Shown one piece after another: positions 18,192-27,337 of a stretch of DNA of 64,000 bases. This DNA comes from Sphingobium soli. GTDB taxonomy: Bacteria > Pseudomonadota > Alphaproteobacteria > Sphingomonadales > Sphingomonadaceae. The position numbers and the translations under genes were made by a program. Each line of letters starts with the position of its first letter. The stretch's first letter is position 1. Under the pieces are notes generated by a model. The model saw nothing but the letters and a program-made list of their open reading frames with translations, did not search any database and had not been told where the DNA came from. Location of the stretch: NCBI RefSeq assembly GCF_020782245.1, contig NZ_JAJGNP010000003.1, positions 124,001-188,000 on the forward strand, written 5' to 3'.

Positions 18192-20843
18192 TTACCGCTT
18201 GCCCGCAAACCAGCTGGCGAGCGGGGCCTTCAACCGTTGCCGCGTTTCGACCCGCGTCTTGACCGACGCGATGGCGCGGTCAACGACCTTGCGCGATTCC
18301 GGCGTCAGATATTGGGTGGCATAGGCGTCCAGCTTGGTCGCCATCGCCGGGTCGGCCGAACCGCCACCCAGCCGCGCGAGCGCCTGGCTGCGCGCCGACA
18401 CGTCGATCAGCGCCTCATATTGCGCCCGGTGCGCCAGCACGAAGTCCACCGCCTGCATCGGATGCGCATAGCCGACCTGGCCGATGATCGCTGCGCTGGT
18501 GGTCTTGCCCGGCTCGTCAGTCAGCGCCAGGTCCAGCGCCTGCGCGGCCAGCTTTTCGTCGCGCGCACCGCCCAGCAGCGCATAGAGCGTGCTCTTTTCC
18601 AGGTCGGTCTTCGCCGCCTTGGCCATGGCGCGCAGTTTGTCCCAGGTCGCCTGATCGGCGTTTTTGGCGATGATGCCCAGCCACACATTGCGCAGCGGGC
18701 CGTCCAGGGCGGTCGGGTCGCTGTCCAGCGCGGCGAAGCGACGATTGGCTTCGGCCACCACGGCCTTGTCGCCCATGTCGCCCAGCGTCGATATCAGCGC
18801 GGAGCGCAGCACCGGCACCTGCGATCCCTCGCCCGCCTTGGCGTCATAACCGATCGCGTTGAGGACAGGCGTCAGCTTGCGCGAACTATAGGCGACGACC
18901 CGGTCCTGCGCCGCCTTGTCGCTCTCCAGCATGTCATAGGCGCTGCCCAGATAGCCGGGCACTTCGGCCAGCACGGCGGGACTGGCGCTCGCCGGCACCG
19001 CGTCGACCAGATCGAGCGCCAGCCCGATCGGCTGATATCCGCCCAGGCCCAGCGCGAAATTGTCGGCCAGCAGGCCGGTCTGGTCGATGCTGGCCAGCTT
19101 CGTGAAGTGCTTGGCCAGCGCCTTCACATTGGCCTCCGGGTACAGCGAGCGATAATAGCCCGTCTGGCCCGCATTGACGACATAGGCGCCGCATCCGGGC
19201 AGCGTGACCTGTCCCTTGCCCTGCAGGATCAGGCGCTGCGCCTCGCCACCGATCGTCTGCGCCTTGACCGGCACGTTCCAGCTGAGCGGCGTTTTATTCT
19301 TCTGGTCTCGGCTAAATTCACCCTGGCTGAGCGACAGTACGGTCTGGCCGCCCCGGCACTGGGCGCTGTCCACCTTCACCAGCGGGATGCCCGGCTGGCT
19401 GGTGAAGTCATGGGCGATGCTCACCAGCCCCTTCGCGCCCGCGCCCTCGACCGCCTTCCATAGGTCGTCTGTGACGGTGTTGCCATAGGCGTGGGCCTTC
19501 ATATAGGCCTGAATGCCCGACTTCCACGCATCCTCGCCGGCATAGCCTTCCAGCATGGTGATGACCGCTTCACCCTTCTGATAGGTGATGGCGTCGAACG
19601 CCTGGTTCACCTGATCGACGGTGGTGACCTTCTGCACGACCGGATGGGTGGTGGCGAGCGAATCGAGGCTCATCGCCGCCTCGCGCCCGTCGACGCGGGT
19701 CAGCAGCATTTCCCAGTCGGGTTGCAGCTTGTCCGTCACCTTGGTCGCCATCCAGCTGGCAAAGCCTTCATTCAGCCACAGATCGTCCCACCATGCCATG
19801 GTGACGAGGTCGCCGAACCACTGGTGCGCCATTTCATGCGCGACGGTTTCGTAGATGCGCCGCTTGGTCGCTTCCGACGTGAAGCGCGGATCGACCAGCA
19901 GCGCCCGTTCGAAGGTGAAGATCGCGCCCCAATTCTCCATCGCGCTGAAAAACTGGCTCTGGCCCGGTCCCGCCACATTGTCGAGCTTGGGCAGGGGGAA
20001 GGGCACGCCGAAATAGTCGTTGAAATAGGGCAGGATGCTGGCCGACGCGTCGAGCGCCAGCTGCGCCTTGCCGCTATTGCCCTTGCCGGTGATGACGCCG
20101 ACTTCGGTCTGGCCGGCCATCTTGGTGGCGCGTTCCAGTTCGCCCAGGCCAAAGAACAGCAGATAGGTCGACATTTTGGGACTGGTGCCAAATGTCACGC
20201 GGGTCTTGCCACCGCCCATGTCCGCCGTCGATTTGACCGGCATGTTGCCGACCGCCATCAGGCCCGTGGGGATGACGGCGCTCAGGTCGAATGTCGCCTT
20301 GTAGCTCGGCTCGTCCCAGCTCGGCACGAAACGGCGCGCATCGGGCGCTTCGAACTGGGTGAACAGCGCGCGCTTCGCCTGACCGTCATTATTGGTATAG
20401 TCGAGCGCGAAAAGGCCGTTCGCCTGTTGGTTGATGACGCCGGCATAGGCGATGGCCAGCCGGTAATTGCCCGGCGCGACCGGCTTGCCGAAATCCAGGC
20501 TGACGGTCTGCGCCTGCGCATCGACCGTCGCCTTGCCCTTGATCGCCCGGCCGCTCGACGGTGTCAGCGTCACGTCGCCAAAGCTCAGGTCGGCGGCGTT
20601 CAGCACCAGCTGCGGCATGGTCTGGGTGACGGTCACGTCGATGACGGTGTTGCCGGTGAAGCGCAGGTTGGCCGCGTCGGGCGTCACCTCAATGGTGTAA
20701 TGGCTGGGCACCGCGCCATGCGGCAATTGCGTGGTGATGCCGGCCGCCGGGCCAGTGGGGGCGGCGCTCTGCGCCAGCGCGGGCGTGGCAAGGGCGACGG
20801 GGGCAGCCGCGATCAGCAGCGGCAGGATTTTTGCAAAGCTCAT
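18192..20843 (-). CDS. Exported M1 family metallopeptidase
   Basis: An 883-residue zinc aminopeptidase. The N-terminus is a Sec signal (MSFAKILPLLIAAAPVALA, cleavage likely after ATPALAQ), so it acts in the periplasm or outside. The substrate-binding motif reads SAMENWG in place of GAMEN. The zinc site is HEMAHQWFG near residue 335 with the downstream Glu in LWLNEGFASW. The C-terminal half is the ERAP1-like helical domain. Its sequence is closer to the eukaryote-like puromycin-sensitive group than to the PepN at 2-1087. Substrate range is not predictable. Confidence 0.9.
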   Translation of the reverse strand: MSFAKILPLLIAAAPVALATPALAQSAAPTGPAAGITTQLPHGAVPSHYTIEVTPDAANLRFTGNTVIDVTVTQTMPQLVLNAADLSFGDVTLTPSSGRAIKGKATVDAQAQTVSLDFGKPVAPGNYRLAIAYAGVINQQANGLFALDYTNNDGQAKRALFTQFEAPDARRFVPSWDEPSYKATFDLSAVIPTGLMAVGNMPVKSTADMGGGKTRVTFGTSPKMSTYLLFFGLGELERATKMAGQTEVGVITGKGNSGKAQLALDASASILPYFNDYFGVPFPLPKLDNVAGPGQSQFFSAMENWGAIFTFERALLVDPRFTSEATKRRIYETVAHEMAHQWFGDLVTMAWWDDLWLNEGFASWMATKVTDKLQPDWEMLLTRVDGREAAMSLDSLATTHPVVQKVTTVDQVNQAFDAITYQKGEAVITMLEGYAGEDAWKSGIQAYMKAHAYGNTVTDDLWKAVEGAGAKGLVSIAHDFTSQPGIPLVKVDSAQCRGGQTVLSLSQGEFSRDQKNKTPLSWNVPVKAQTIGGEAQRLILQGKGQVTLPGCGAYVVNAGQTGYYRSLYPEANVKALAKHFTKLASIDQTGLLADNFALGLGGYQPIGLALDLVDAVPASASPAVLAEVPGYLGSAYDMLESDKAAQDRVVAYSSRKLTPVLNAIGYDAKAGEGSQVPVLRSALISTLGDMGDKAVVAEANRRFAALDSDPTALDGPLRNVWLGIIAKNADQATWDKLRAMAKAAKTDLEKSTLYALLGGARDEKLAAQALDLALTDEPGKTTSAAIIGQVGYAHPMQAVDFVLAHRAQYEALIDVSARSQALARLGGGSADPAMATKLDAYATQYLTPESRKVVDRAIASVKTRVETRQRLKAPLASWFAGKR

Positions 20844-21008
20844 GGGGTGACAGACTCCGACACGTCTTGAAGGGCGGCATGAGATTGTATCTCTCGCCCA
20901 ATGAACGCGGGATCAACCGTTTCGTCGCATCGGTCAAGCGATCACGCCGCGCATCCCTGTCGTTGGTCGATGTCTGTTGCCCGTTTGTCAAACAAGCGGG
21001 CGCATTGG

Positions 21009-21470
21009 TCAGCCTCGTCCGCGATAGCCCGGCACGTCCTGCGGCGGCAGCCACATGCCCATAGGCGGTTCGCCGGACTGCCAGAAGACGTCGATGGGAA
21101 TGCCGCCGCGCGGATACCAATATCCGCCGATGCGCAGCCAGATCGGCCGCATCTCCGCGAACAGCCGCTCGCCAATGCCCACGGTGCAATCCTCATGGAA
21201 ACCGGCATGGTTGCGGAACGCGCCCAGGAACAGCTTGAGCGATTTGGATTCGACGATCGTGTCGCCGGGCGCATAATCGATTACCAGATGCGCGAAATCG
21301 GGCTGGCCGGTCACGGGGCAGAGCGACGTGAACTCCGGCGCGGTAAAGCGCACCAGATAGGGGCGGCCGGGCCGGGGATTGGGCACATAGTCCAGGACGG
21401 CGTCCTGCGGCGAAGCGGGCAGGGCACTGGCCTGGCCCAAATGAATCGGGGTCGTGGGAAGGTTGGTCAT
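21009..21470 (-). CDS. queF: NADPH-dependent 7-cyano-7-deazaguanine reductase
   Basis: A 153-residue enzyme of queuosine synthesis that reduces preQ0 to preQ1. It is the short, unimodular QueF type: the thioimide-forming Cys is in [15 protein letters not shown], the QueF motif is [15 protein letters not shown], and the substrate His/Glu are in GFHEDC. I set the start at the ATG at 21470 ([12 protein letters not shown]). A start at 21506 would run into the divergent promoter region. Other queuosine genes are not in the window. An exact GTTC-N7-GTTC box lies 48 bases upstream. Confidence 0.93.
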   Translation of the reverse strand: MTNLPTTPIHLGQASALPASPQDAVLDYVPNPRPGRPYLVRFTAPEFTSLCPVTGQPDFAHLVIDYAPGDTIVESKSLKLFLGAFRNHAGFHEDCTVGIGERLFAEMRPIWLRIGGYWYPRGGIPIDVFWQSGEPPMGMWLPPQDVPGYRGRG

Positions 21471-21517
21471 GACCGCGCATCTACGCGATCGCACGGCTGA
21501 TGTCATCGCCGCGCATT

Positions 21518-21532
21518 GTTCACTTGCGGTTC
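21518..21532. promoter_or_regulatory. Candidate LexA (SOS) box between queF and the proline-rich protein
   Basis: GTTC-acttgcg-GTTC is an exact match to the alphaproteobacterial LexA consensus GTTC-N7-GTTC. It ends 27 bases before the ATG at 21559 and lies 48 bases upstream of queF. The spacer is less AT-rich than those at recA, imuA, rmuC and the radical SAM gene, so it is the weakest of the five. A chance match inside a short promoter region is unlikely but possible. Confidence 0.45.
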
Positions 21533-21558
21533 AGTGCGTCTTGTGCCTTGGCTTGCCT

Positions 21559-22845
21559 ATGGGGTCTCTTATTCGTTCGTTCTGGATTGCCGCGCCATTG
21601 CTGATGGCCGCGCCGCTCGCCGCGCAGGAAACGCAGCAGCCGAGCGGCGGATTTTCCCTGCCGCCGTCCCGACCCGCGCCCGACCCCAATCGGCAGGGTC
21701 CCGAACTCGACGTCTATCGAGATCCGGTAACGCCGCGCGCCAATCCGCCCGTAACCGCTCCCTCCACAACGACGCCGGCCGTCAGCGCGCCACCTGTAAC
21801 CGCGCCAACCGTGACGCCCCCGCGGGCCACGGTCCAGCCCGTGCCCTCGACGCCCCGGCAACAGGCGTCGCCGCCCCGAGCGCAAGCGCCTCGCACAGCG
21901 CCATCGACCGAGCGCGACACCTCGACCCGCGCGTCCCCGCCGTCCGAACCCGTCGAGCCGGAACCACAGGCGACGCCAACCCCGTCCAACGACGCTGCGC
22001 CCGCCCCAGCGCCAGCGTCGCCTCCTGCGCCTGCGGAAAATGCCGCGACGCCGGATGTTGCCCGCGAACCACCGCCCGCGCCTGCCCCCCAGCAGGAGGC
22101 GTCAGCGCTATCGTGGATCATCGGCGTCGTCGTAGCTCTGCTCGCCCTCCTTGGCGCCATCCTCCTGCAACGCCGTCGCCGATCGTCCGACGCAGCGCGC
22201 GCTCCTCTCGCTCCCGCGCCCGAACCAGTCGCCGACGCGCCCCCGCCGGCGCGCCCGCGGCCTGCCACCCCGCCGCCCGCTCCAGCGCCACCAGCGCCCG
22301 CTGAACCGGTATCCCCGCCATCCGACCGTCCCTGGATTGCGATGGACCTGGTCGTCAGCCAGGCGCGCTATTCGCTGATGGGCGTGACCGTCGCCTACGT
22401 CCTCATCCTCCATAATCGCGGCACAGTGGCTGCGCAGGATCTGCTGGTGCGCGGCGTCATCGGCAATGCCGGCGCGCAGCAGCAGGCCTTGTTGCAGGAC
22501 TTTCTCGCCGGGCAGGAAGGCACGCCACTGCACAGCGTGGTGACGATCGCGCCGGGCGAAACGCGGCAGCTGACGGGCGAACTGCGCCTCACCCCCGATC
22601 GGATCGTCCCGGTGGCGATGGGCCAGCGTAGCCTGCTCATCCCGCTGGCCGCGTTCGACGCCGCCTATCGCTGGGGCGGGGTGGAAGGTGACGATCTCCC
22701 GTCGGGACGGACCGCGCGCGCCTTCATCGTCGGCCAGGAACAGGAACCTCCGACCGATCGGCTCGCGCCCCTGCGATTGGATCAGGGCCCGCGCCAATAT
22801 CGCCGACCCGCCGCGCGCGCCGCCGCCGAACTGGCGCCGGCCTGA
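21559..22845 (+). CDS. Proline-rich single-pass membrane protein of unknown function
   Basis: A 428-residue protein I do not recognise. It has a signal peptide (MGSLIRSFWIAAPLLMAAPL, then AAQ), then about 160 residues of Pro, Ala and Thr repeats that should be disordered in the periplasm. One transmembrane helix follows (about 184-205, SWIIGVVVALLALLGAILL) and a stop-transfer RRRRRS-like cluster. The cytoplasmic side has another Pro-rich linker and a folded domain (about 255-428) with IAMDLVVSQARYSLMGVTVA and TPLHSVVTIAPGETRQLTGE, which looks like a beta-sandwich. I chose the ATG at 21559 because the signal peptide begins there. It lies just downstream of a candidate LexA box. Confidence 0.7.
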   Translation: MGSLIRSFWIAAPLLMAAPLAAQETQQPSGGFSLPPSRPAPDPNRQGPELDVYRDPVTPRANPPVTAPSTTTPAVSAPPVTAPTVTPPRATVQPVPSTPRQQASPPRAQAPRTAPSTERDTSTRASPPSEPVEPEPQATPTPSNDAAPAPAPASPPAPAENAATPDVAREPPPAPAPQQEASALSWIIGVVVALLALLGAILLQRRRRSSDAARAPLAPAPEPVADAPPPARPRPATPPPAPAPPAPAEPVSPPSDRPWIAMDLVVSQARYSLMGVTVAYVLILHNRGTVAAQDLLVRGVIGNAGAQQQALLQDFLAGQEGTPLHSVVTIAPGETRQLTGELRLTPDRIVPVAMGQRSLLIPLAAFDAAYRWGGVEGDDLPSGRTARAFIVGQEQEPPTDRLAPLRLDQGPRQYRRPAARAAAELAPA

Positions 22846-22916
22846 CGCCTCTTTCCACGGCCGCTCCATCGCCCTAAACCGGGATTGGCTTATAAACTCT
22901 CCGGGAAAGGCGCCGC

Positions 22917-23762
22917 ATGACCATTTTCGTGTCCACCGACTGGCTGGCGGACGAATTGGGCAAGCCCGATCTCGTTATTCTGGACGCCAGCCTGTTCCTG
23001 CCCGGCACGCCGCGCGACCCGCAGGCCGAATATGCCGAAGCCCATATTCCGGGCGCAGCGTTCATGGATCTTCCCAGCCTCAACGATCCCGATGATCCGA
23101 CGCCGGGCATGCTGCCACCCGACGCGATGATGACGCAGCGCATGCAGGCGCTGGGGGTGAACGCGAACAGCCGGATCATCGTCTATGACAACAGCCCGAC
23201 GCACAGCGCCGCGCGCGGTTGGTGGATGATGCGCGTCTATGGCCTGGGCGCGTCGGCCGCGATCCTCGACGGGGGTCTGCCCAAATGGCGGGCGGAAGGG
23301 CGGCCGGTGGAAAGCGGCCTGCCGACGATCGCGCCCGGCAACGCCGTCGCCCGGCTCGATCGGACACAGGTCCGCACCAAGGCCGATCTGCGCGCCAATC
23401 TGGAGAGCGGGCGGGCGCAGGTGATCGACGCGCGCGGCGCAGGCCGCTTCACCGGGGAAGAGGCGGAGCCGCGCCCCGGCATGGCGTCTGGCCATATCCC
23501 CGGCAGCCGCAACCTCCCATCCTCCGCGCTGTTCCTGCCCGACAACTGCATGAAGCAGGGCGACGATCTGCGGCAGGCGTTTGCGGATGCCGGCACCGAT
23601 TTCGATCGTCCTATCATCACCAGCTGCGGCAGCGGCGTCACTGCGGCCATCCTGCTCGCGGGCCTTGAATCGCTCGGCAAGCACGACGTTAGCCTGTATG
23701 ATGGCAGCTGGTCGGAATGGGGCTTCGATCCCGCCACGCCCAAGGCGGCCGGCCCGGCATGA
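22917..23762 (+). CDS. sseA: 3-mercaptopyruvate sulfurtransferase
   Basis: A 281-residue two-domain rhodanese. The second domain carries the persulfide-forming Cys in TSCGSGVTA; the loop CGSGVTA is the one typical of mercaptopyruvate rather than thiosulfate sulfurtransferases. The first domain (DLVILDASLFLPGTPRDPQA to GARGWWMMR-like) is the inactive structural copy. It moves sulfur from 3-mercaptopyruvate to thiols or cyanide. The next gene, metC, overlaps its stop codon, linking it to sulfur amino acid breakdown. Confidence 0.92.
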   Translation: MTIFVSTDWLADELGKPDLVILDASLFLPGTPRDPQAEYAEAHIPGAAFMDLPSLNDPDDPTPGMLPPDAMMTQRMQALGVNANSRIIVYDNSPTHSAARGWWMMRVYGLGASAAILDGGLPKWRAEGRPVESGLPTIAPGNAVARLDRTQVRTKADLRANLESGRAQVIDARGAGRFTGEEAEPRPGMASGHIPGSRNLPSSALFLPDNCMKQGDDLRQAFADAGTDFDRPIITSCGSGVTAAILLAGLESLGKHDVSLYDGSWSEWGFDPATPKAAGPA

Positions 23763-24979
23763 GCGGCAAGGACAAGGGAAAGGACGGGCGCAAGCCCCTG
23801 ACGCAGCTGGTGCAGGCGGGCCGCAAGCCGGAATGGACCGGTATGCCCGGCCAGCCCGGCGGCATCGTCAGCCCGCCGGTCTGGCGCGCCTCCACCATCC
23901 TTTATGACGATGTCGCGCATCTGCGCCAAGCCGCCGCCAGCAGCACGCATGAACGGCTCTTCTACGGGCGCAAGGGGACGCCGACCGCCTGGAGCCTGGC
24001 CGACGCGCTCACCGAAATGGAGCCGGGGGCGGCGGGGACGATGCTATTCCCGTCGGGCGTAGCGGCGATCGCCTGCGCGCTGATGGCTGTGCTGAAACCT
24101 GGCGATCGGCTGCTTATGGTCGACAGCGCCTACGATCCGACCCGGTCCTTCTGCACCCAGATGCTCAGCCAGCACGGCATCGAAACCGTCTATTACGATC
24201 CGCTGGCACCTGGCCTTGACGCGCATCTCGCCAGCGGGCCGATCCGCGCCATCTTCCTGGAAAGCCCCGGAAGCCTCACTTTCGAGGTGCAGGATGTGCC
24301 GGCCATCACCGCCTGGGCGCGGGCGCATGGCGTCGTCACGCTCATGGACAATACCTGGGCGACGCCGCTCTATTTCCCGGCCATGGCTCATGGCGTCGAC
24401 ATCGCCATCCTCGCCTGCACCAAATATATCGTCGGCCACAGCGACGTCATGATGGGTAGCGTCACCGCCAACGCCGACTGGTTCGGCAAGATTCGCCAGA
24501 CCGCCTATCTCTTCGGCCAGATGGTCAGTCCCGACGACGCTTGGCTGGCGGCGCGCGGGCTGCGCACGCTGGGCGTCCGGCTGGCGCAGCACCGCGATGG
24601 CGCATTGGCCGTGGCGCGCTGGCTGAAGGATCAGCCGGGCGTCGCGCGCGTCCTGCATCCCGCCCTTCCCGACTGCCCCGGCCATGCCCATTGGTCGCGC
24701 GATTTTTCCGGGTCGACCGGCCTCTTCACCTTCATCCTCGATGGCGGGGATGACGCCGCGCGCGCCGCCCTTATCGACGGGCTGGCCCATTTCGGCATCG
24801 GCTATAGCTGGGGCGGCTTTGAAAGCCTGGCGCTGCCCGTCGATCCCGCCCGCTACCGCAGCGCCACCCGTTGGCAGGCGGCTGGGCCGGCGGTGCGGCT
24901 GCATATCGGGCTGGAGGACCCCGCCGACCTCATCGCCGATCTCGACGCCGGCCTCGCGCGCTTCAGGGCGGCATGCTGA
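23759..24979 (+). CDS. metC: Cystathionine beta-lyase
   Basis: A 406-residue PLP enzyme that cleaves cystathionine to homocysteine, pyruvate and ammonia. The lysine that binds PLP is in CTKYIVGHSDVMMGSV, a form typical of bacterial MetC. Other marks are YGRKGTPTAWSLADALTEME, FPSGVAAIACALMAVLKPGD and GYSWGGFESLALP. The ATG overlaps the sseA stop (ATGA), and the mscS gene overlaps its own stop. A second, more distant Cys/Met PLP enzyme lies at 6410-7750. Confidence 0.93.
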   Translation: MSGKDKGKDGRKPLTQLVQAGRKPEWTGMPGQPGGIVSPPVWRASTILYDDVAHLRQAAASSTHERLFYGRKGTPTAWSLADALTEMEPGAAGTMLFPSGVAAIACALMAVLKPGDRLLMVDSAYDPTRSFCTQMLSQHGIETVYYDPLAPGLDAHLASGPIRAIFLESPGSLTFEVQDVPAITAWARAHGVVTLMDNTWATPLYFPAMAHGVDIAILACTKYIVGHSDVMMGSVTANADWFGKIRQTAYLFGQMVSPDDAWLAARGLRTLGVRLAQHRDGALAVARWLKDQPGVARVLHPALPDCPGHAHWSRDFSGSTGLFTFILDGGDDAARAALIDGLAHFGIGYSWGGFESLALPVDPARYRSATRWQAAGPAVRLHIGLEDPADLIADLDAGLARFRAAC

Positions 24980-26232
24980 TGCGGCTTGTCCCGCCCGAAT
25001 TGCTGGCGCGGCTGGAGCGCAGCACGGACTGGATCGAAGCCGGCATCGCACTTGGCGTCGCGATCGGCCTCTATATCCTGTGCGCCGCGGTGGCGCGAAT
25101 GATCGCGCGGCGCATCGAGCCACATTGCGCGCATCTTGGCCCCACTTTCACGCCGCATGTGCGTCCGCTCGTCCGCCACGGGCTGGCGACGCTGCTCGTC
25201 GGGATCGCCACGGCAGTCTGGCCGACCGGCACGACCGCCAATATCGTCCTGGCCTGCGTCATGGGCTGGGCGCTGGCGATGGTCGCCAATCATCTGCTGC
25301 GCGGCGTGTCGATCCCGCTCTGGGCGACGGTACCGCTCTCGATCCTGATCTTCGTCATGCTGCTGTCGGGCAGCACGGGGGGCATCACCCCGCTGGCGCA
25401 GATGATGGACAGCGTGGGCCTGCAACTGGGGAAGAGCCGGATCTCGCTGCTTGACGTCACCTCGGTCGCGGCGATTGGCGTCGGCCTGTTCGGTGCCGTG
25501 CGCCTTGCCAATCGCGTATTGGCGCGCAGCATATCCCGCTCGCGCGGACTGGACGCGACCCAGAAATTGCTGGCCGAAAAACTGGCGGGCATCGCCATCA
25601 TCGCCGCCGCCTTCTTCTTCGGCATCGACGTGCTCGGAATCGACCTCACCGCTTTCGCCGTTTTCTCCGGCGCGCTGGGCCTGGCGGTCGGCTTCGGCCT
25701 GCAAAAGACGGTCGGCAATTTGATCGCAGGCATCATCCTGCTGCTCGACCGGTCGATCAAGCCGGGCGACGTCATCGTCGTGGGCGACAGCTTCGGCTGG
25801 GTGAACAAAATCGGCGTGCGCGCCGTCAGCGTCATCACCCGCGACGGCAAGGAACATCTGATCCCCAACGAAAATCTGATGACGCAGGAGGTTGAAAACT
25901 GGTCCTATTCCGACCGCAATGTGCGCATCCATATTCCCGTCGGCATCGCCTATGACAGCGATCTCGACCTCGCACAAAAGCTGATGATGCAGGCCGCGCT
26001 GGAAAGCCCGCGCGTGCTCAAGGATCCCAAGCCCAATGTCTGGCTGACCGGCTATGGCGACAACAGCGTCGATCATGAAATCCTCGCCTGGATCGCCGAT
26101 CCCGAAGCCGGCGTCGGCAATGTCAAATCCGATGTGCTCGGCCGGCTGTGGCACCTGTTCCGCGATCACGGCGTCACCATCCCCTTCCCCCAGCGCGTGG
26201 TGCACATGGCAAAGCCACCGGCGGACGACTGA
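24973..26232 (+). CDS. MscS family mechanosensitive channel
   Basis: A 419-residue inner-membrane channel protein. Four or five hydrophobic helices precede the pore-lining segment, with the conserved GLAVGFGLQKTVGNLIAG followed by the MscS beta domain (LDRSIKPGDVIVVGDSFGWV, then ITRDGKEHLIPNENLM) and the C-terminal alpha-beta domain. It opens under membrane tension and releases solutes. The start at 24973 overlaps the metC stop by 7 bases; an ATG at 24979 is equally possible. Why a channel follows metC is not clear. Confidence 0.9.
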   Translation: MLMRLVPPELLARLERSTDWIEAGIALGVAIGLYILCAAVARMIARRIEPHCAHLGPTFTPHVRPLVRHGLATLLVGIATAVWPTGTTANIVLACVMGWALAMVANHLLRGVSIPLWATVPLSILIFVMLLSGSTGGITPLAQMMDSVGLQLGKSRISLLDVTSVAAIGVGLFGAVRLANRVLARSISRSRGLDATQKLLAEKLAGIAIIAAAFFFGIDVLGIDLTAFAVFSGALGLAVGFGLQKTVGNLIAGIILLLDRSIKPGDVIVVGDSFGWVNKIGVRAVSVITRDGKEHLIPNENLMTQEVENWSYSDRNVRIHIPVGIAYDSDLDLAQKLMMQAALESPRVLKDPKPNVWLTGYGDNSVDHEILAWIADPEAGVGNVKSDVLGRLWHLFRDHGVTIPFPQRVVHMAKPPADD

Positions 26233-26287
26233 CCATCCGTTGCTTTACGGGGTCGCATAGTGCGCCGGCCATGCCTATAAAGGCATC

Positions 26288-26809
26288 ATGTCGCCACTGC
26301 TGCTTCTGCTCATCTTCGTCGCTACCGTCGCTGCGATGGAGGGTTTTGCCTATGTCATGCACCGCTGGGTGATGCATGGGCCGGGCTGGTTCCTGCATGC
26401 CAGCCATCACCGGCCCCGCACTGGCAACTGGGAAGCCAATGATCTGTATTTCGTGATCTTCGCCTTGCCTTCCATCCTGCTGCTGCTGGGCGGCGTTCAG
26501 TGGAATTGGGGCAGCTGGGCAACGGCGGTCGGGGCGGGCATTGCGGCCTATGGCGCTATCTATCTCGGCTTCCACGACATCATCGTGCATCAGCGCGTAC
26601 GCAACCGCTATGTCGCCCGGTCGCGCTATATGAAGCGGATCGTGCAGGCGCATCGCCTGCACCACGCGGTGGAGACGAAGGACGGCACGGTCAGCTTTGG
26701 CTTTCTCGTCGCGTCCCATCCCGCTGCACTCAAGCAGGAACTGGCCCGCCGTTCGCGGGCCGGGGTGCGAAAGCCCGTCAGCCCGGCAGGTCCAGTCCTG
26801 CCACGTTGA
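26288..26809 (+). CDS. crtZ: Beta-carotene 3-hydroxylase
   Basis: A 173-residue membrane di-iron hydroxylase that makes zeaxanthin from beta-carotene. It shows all four His clusters: HRWVMH, HASHH, FHDIIVH and HRLHH, set among about four membrane helices. This fits the yellow carotenoids of sphingomonads. No other carotenoid genes are next to it. Its 3' end overlaps the convergent lipoprotein gene by 32 bases, so neither gene has room for its own terminator before the other's coding region. Confidence 0.95.
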   Translation: MSPLLLLLIFVATVAAMEGFAYVMHRWVMHGPGWFLHASHHRPRTGNWEANDLYFVIFALPSILLLLGGVQWNWGSWATAVGAGIAAYGAIYLGFHDIIVHQRVRNRYVARSRYMKRIVQAHRLHHAVETKDGTVSFGFLVASHPAALKQELARRSRAGVRKPVSPAGPVLPR

Positions 26810-27269
26810 ACCGGAACCGGGTGGTTTCATCCTTGGTCCCGGTGATCAGGTCGACGTCGATGGTCCTGGCGGCCTTGATCGCCTCATAGGCCTTTTGCGA
26901 TGGCGGCAATTCGATCCCGTCGTCGGTGGTGGTCATCCGACCCTTCCACTCCATCGGCTCCCCGCCATCCGCGCGCGCCGTTACCGCGCAATCGGACAGG
27001 TCGCACCGGAAAGGCGCGCCGACCAGCTTCACGCGCACCGTCTTTTCCCCATTGCTCATCGGCTGGACCAGCAAAACCGAAAATGTGTCGGGTGCGGTCA
27101 TGGTGGCGACGCTGTTCGCGCTGCCGACATAGGCCAGCTTCGTTCCCTCGGCCTCTTCATATTTCCAGCTCTGGCCGATCTGCTCGCGCTGGGTCGGTGT
27201 CTTCGCCTTTTCCCCTGCCGAACAGGCGCTGATGAGCGCAATGCCGGCCATTATGATGACATGACGCAT
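26778..27269 (-). CDS. Hypothetical lipoprotein
   Basis: A 163-residue lipoprotein: signal MRHVIIMAGIALISAC with the lipid-attached Cys at 16. The mature part is mixed beta with two Cys (FRCDLSDCAVTARADGG), which may form a disulfide, and a conserved-looking segment YVGSANSVATMTAPDTFSVL. I do not recognise the family. It lies 68 bases downstream of sufE on the same strand and converges with crtZ, overlapping it by 32 bases. Confidence 0.7.
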   Translation of the reverse strand: MRHVIIMAGIALISACSAGEKAKTPTQREQIGQSWKYEEAEGTKLAYVGSANSVATMTAPDTFSVLLVQPMSNGEKTVRVKLVGAPFRCDLSDCAVTARADGGEPMEWKGRMTTTDDGIELPPSQKAYEAIKAARTIDVDLITGTKDETTRFRFNVAGLDLPG

Positions 27270-27337
27270 GGCAACGTCCTCCTTTTGACGAAAGGCAGGA
27301 ACGCGCAGGCCGTCAGGCCGGTTTCATGCTGCCCGTC

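Noticed and set aside
18192-20843. Naming the exported M1 peptidase pepN
   Set aside because: It has a signal peptide and a different sequence class; the real PepN is the truncated gene at 2-1087.
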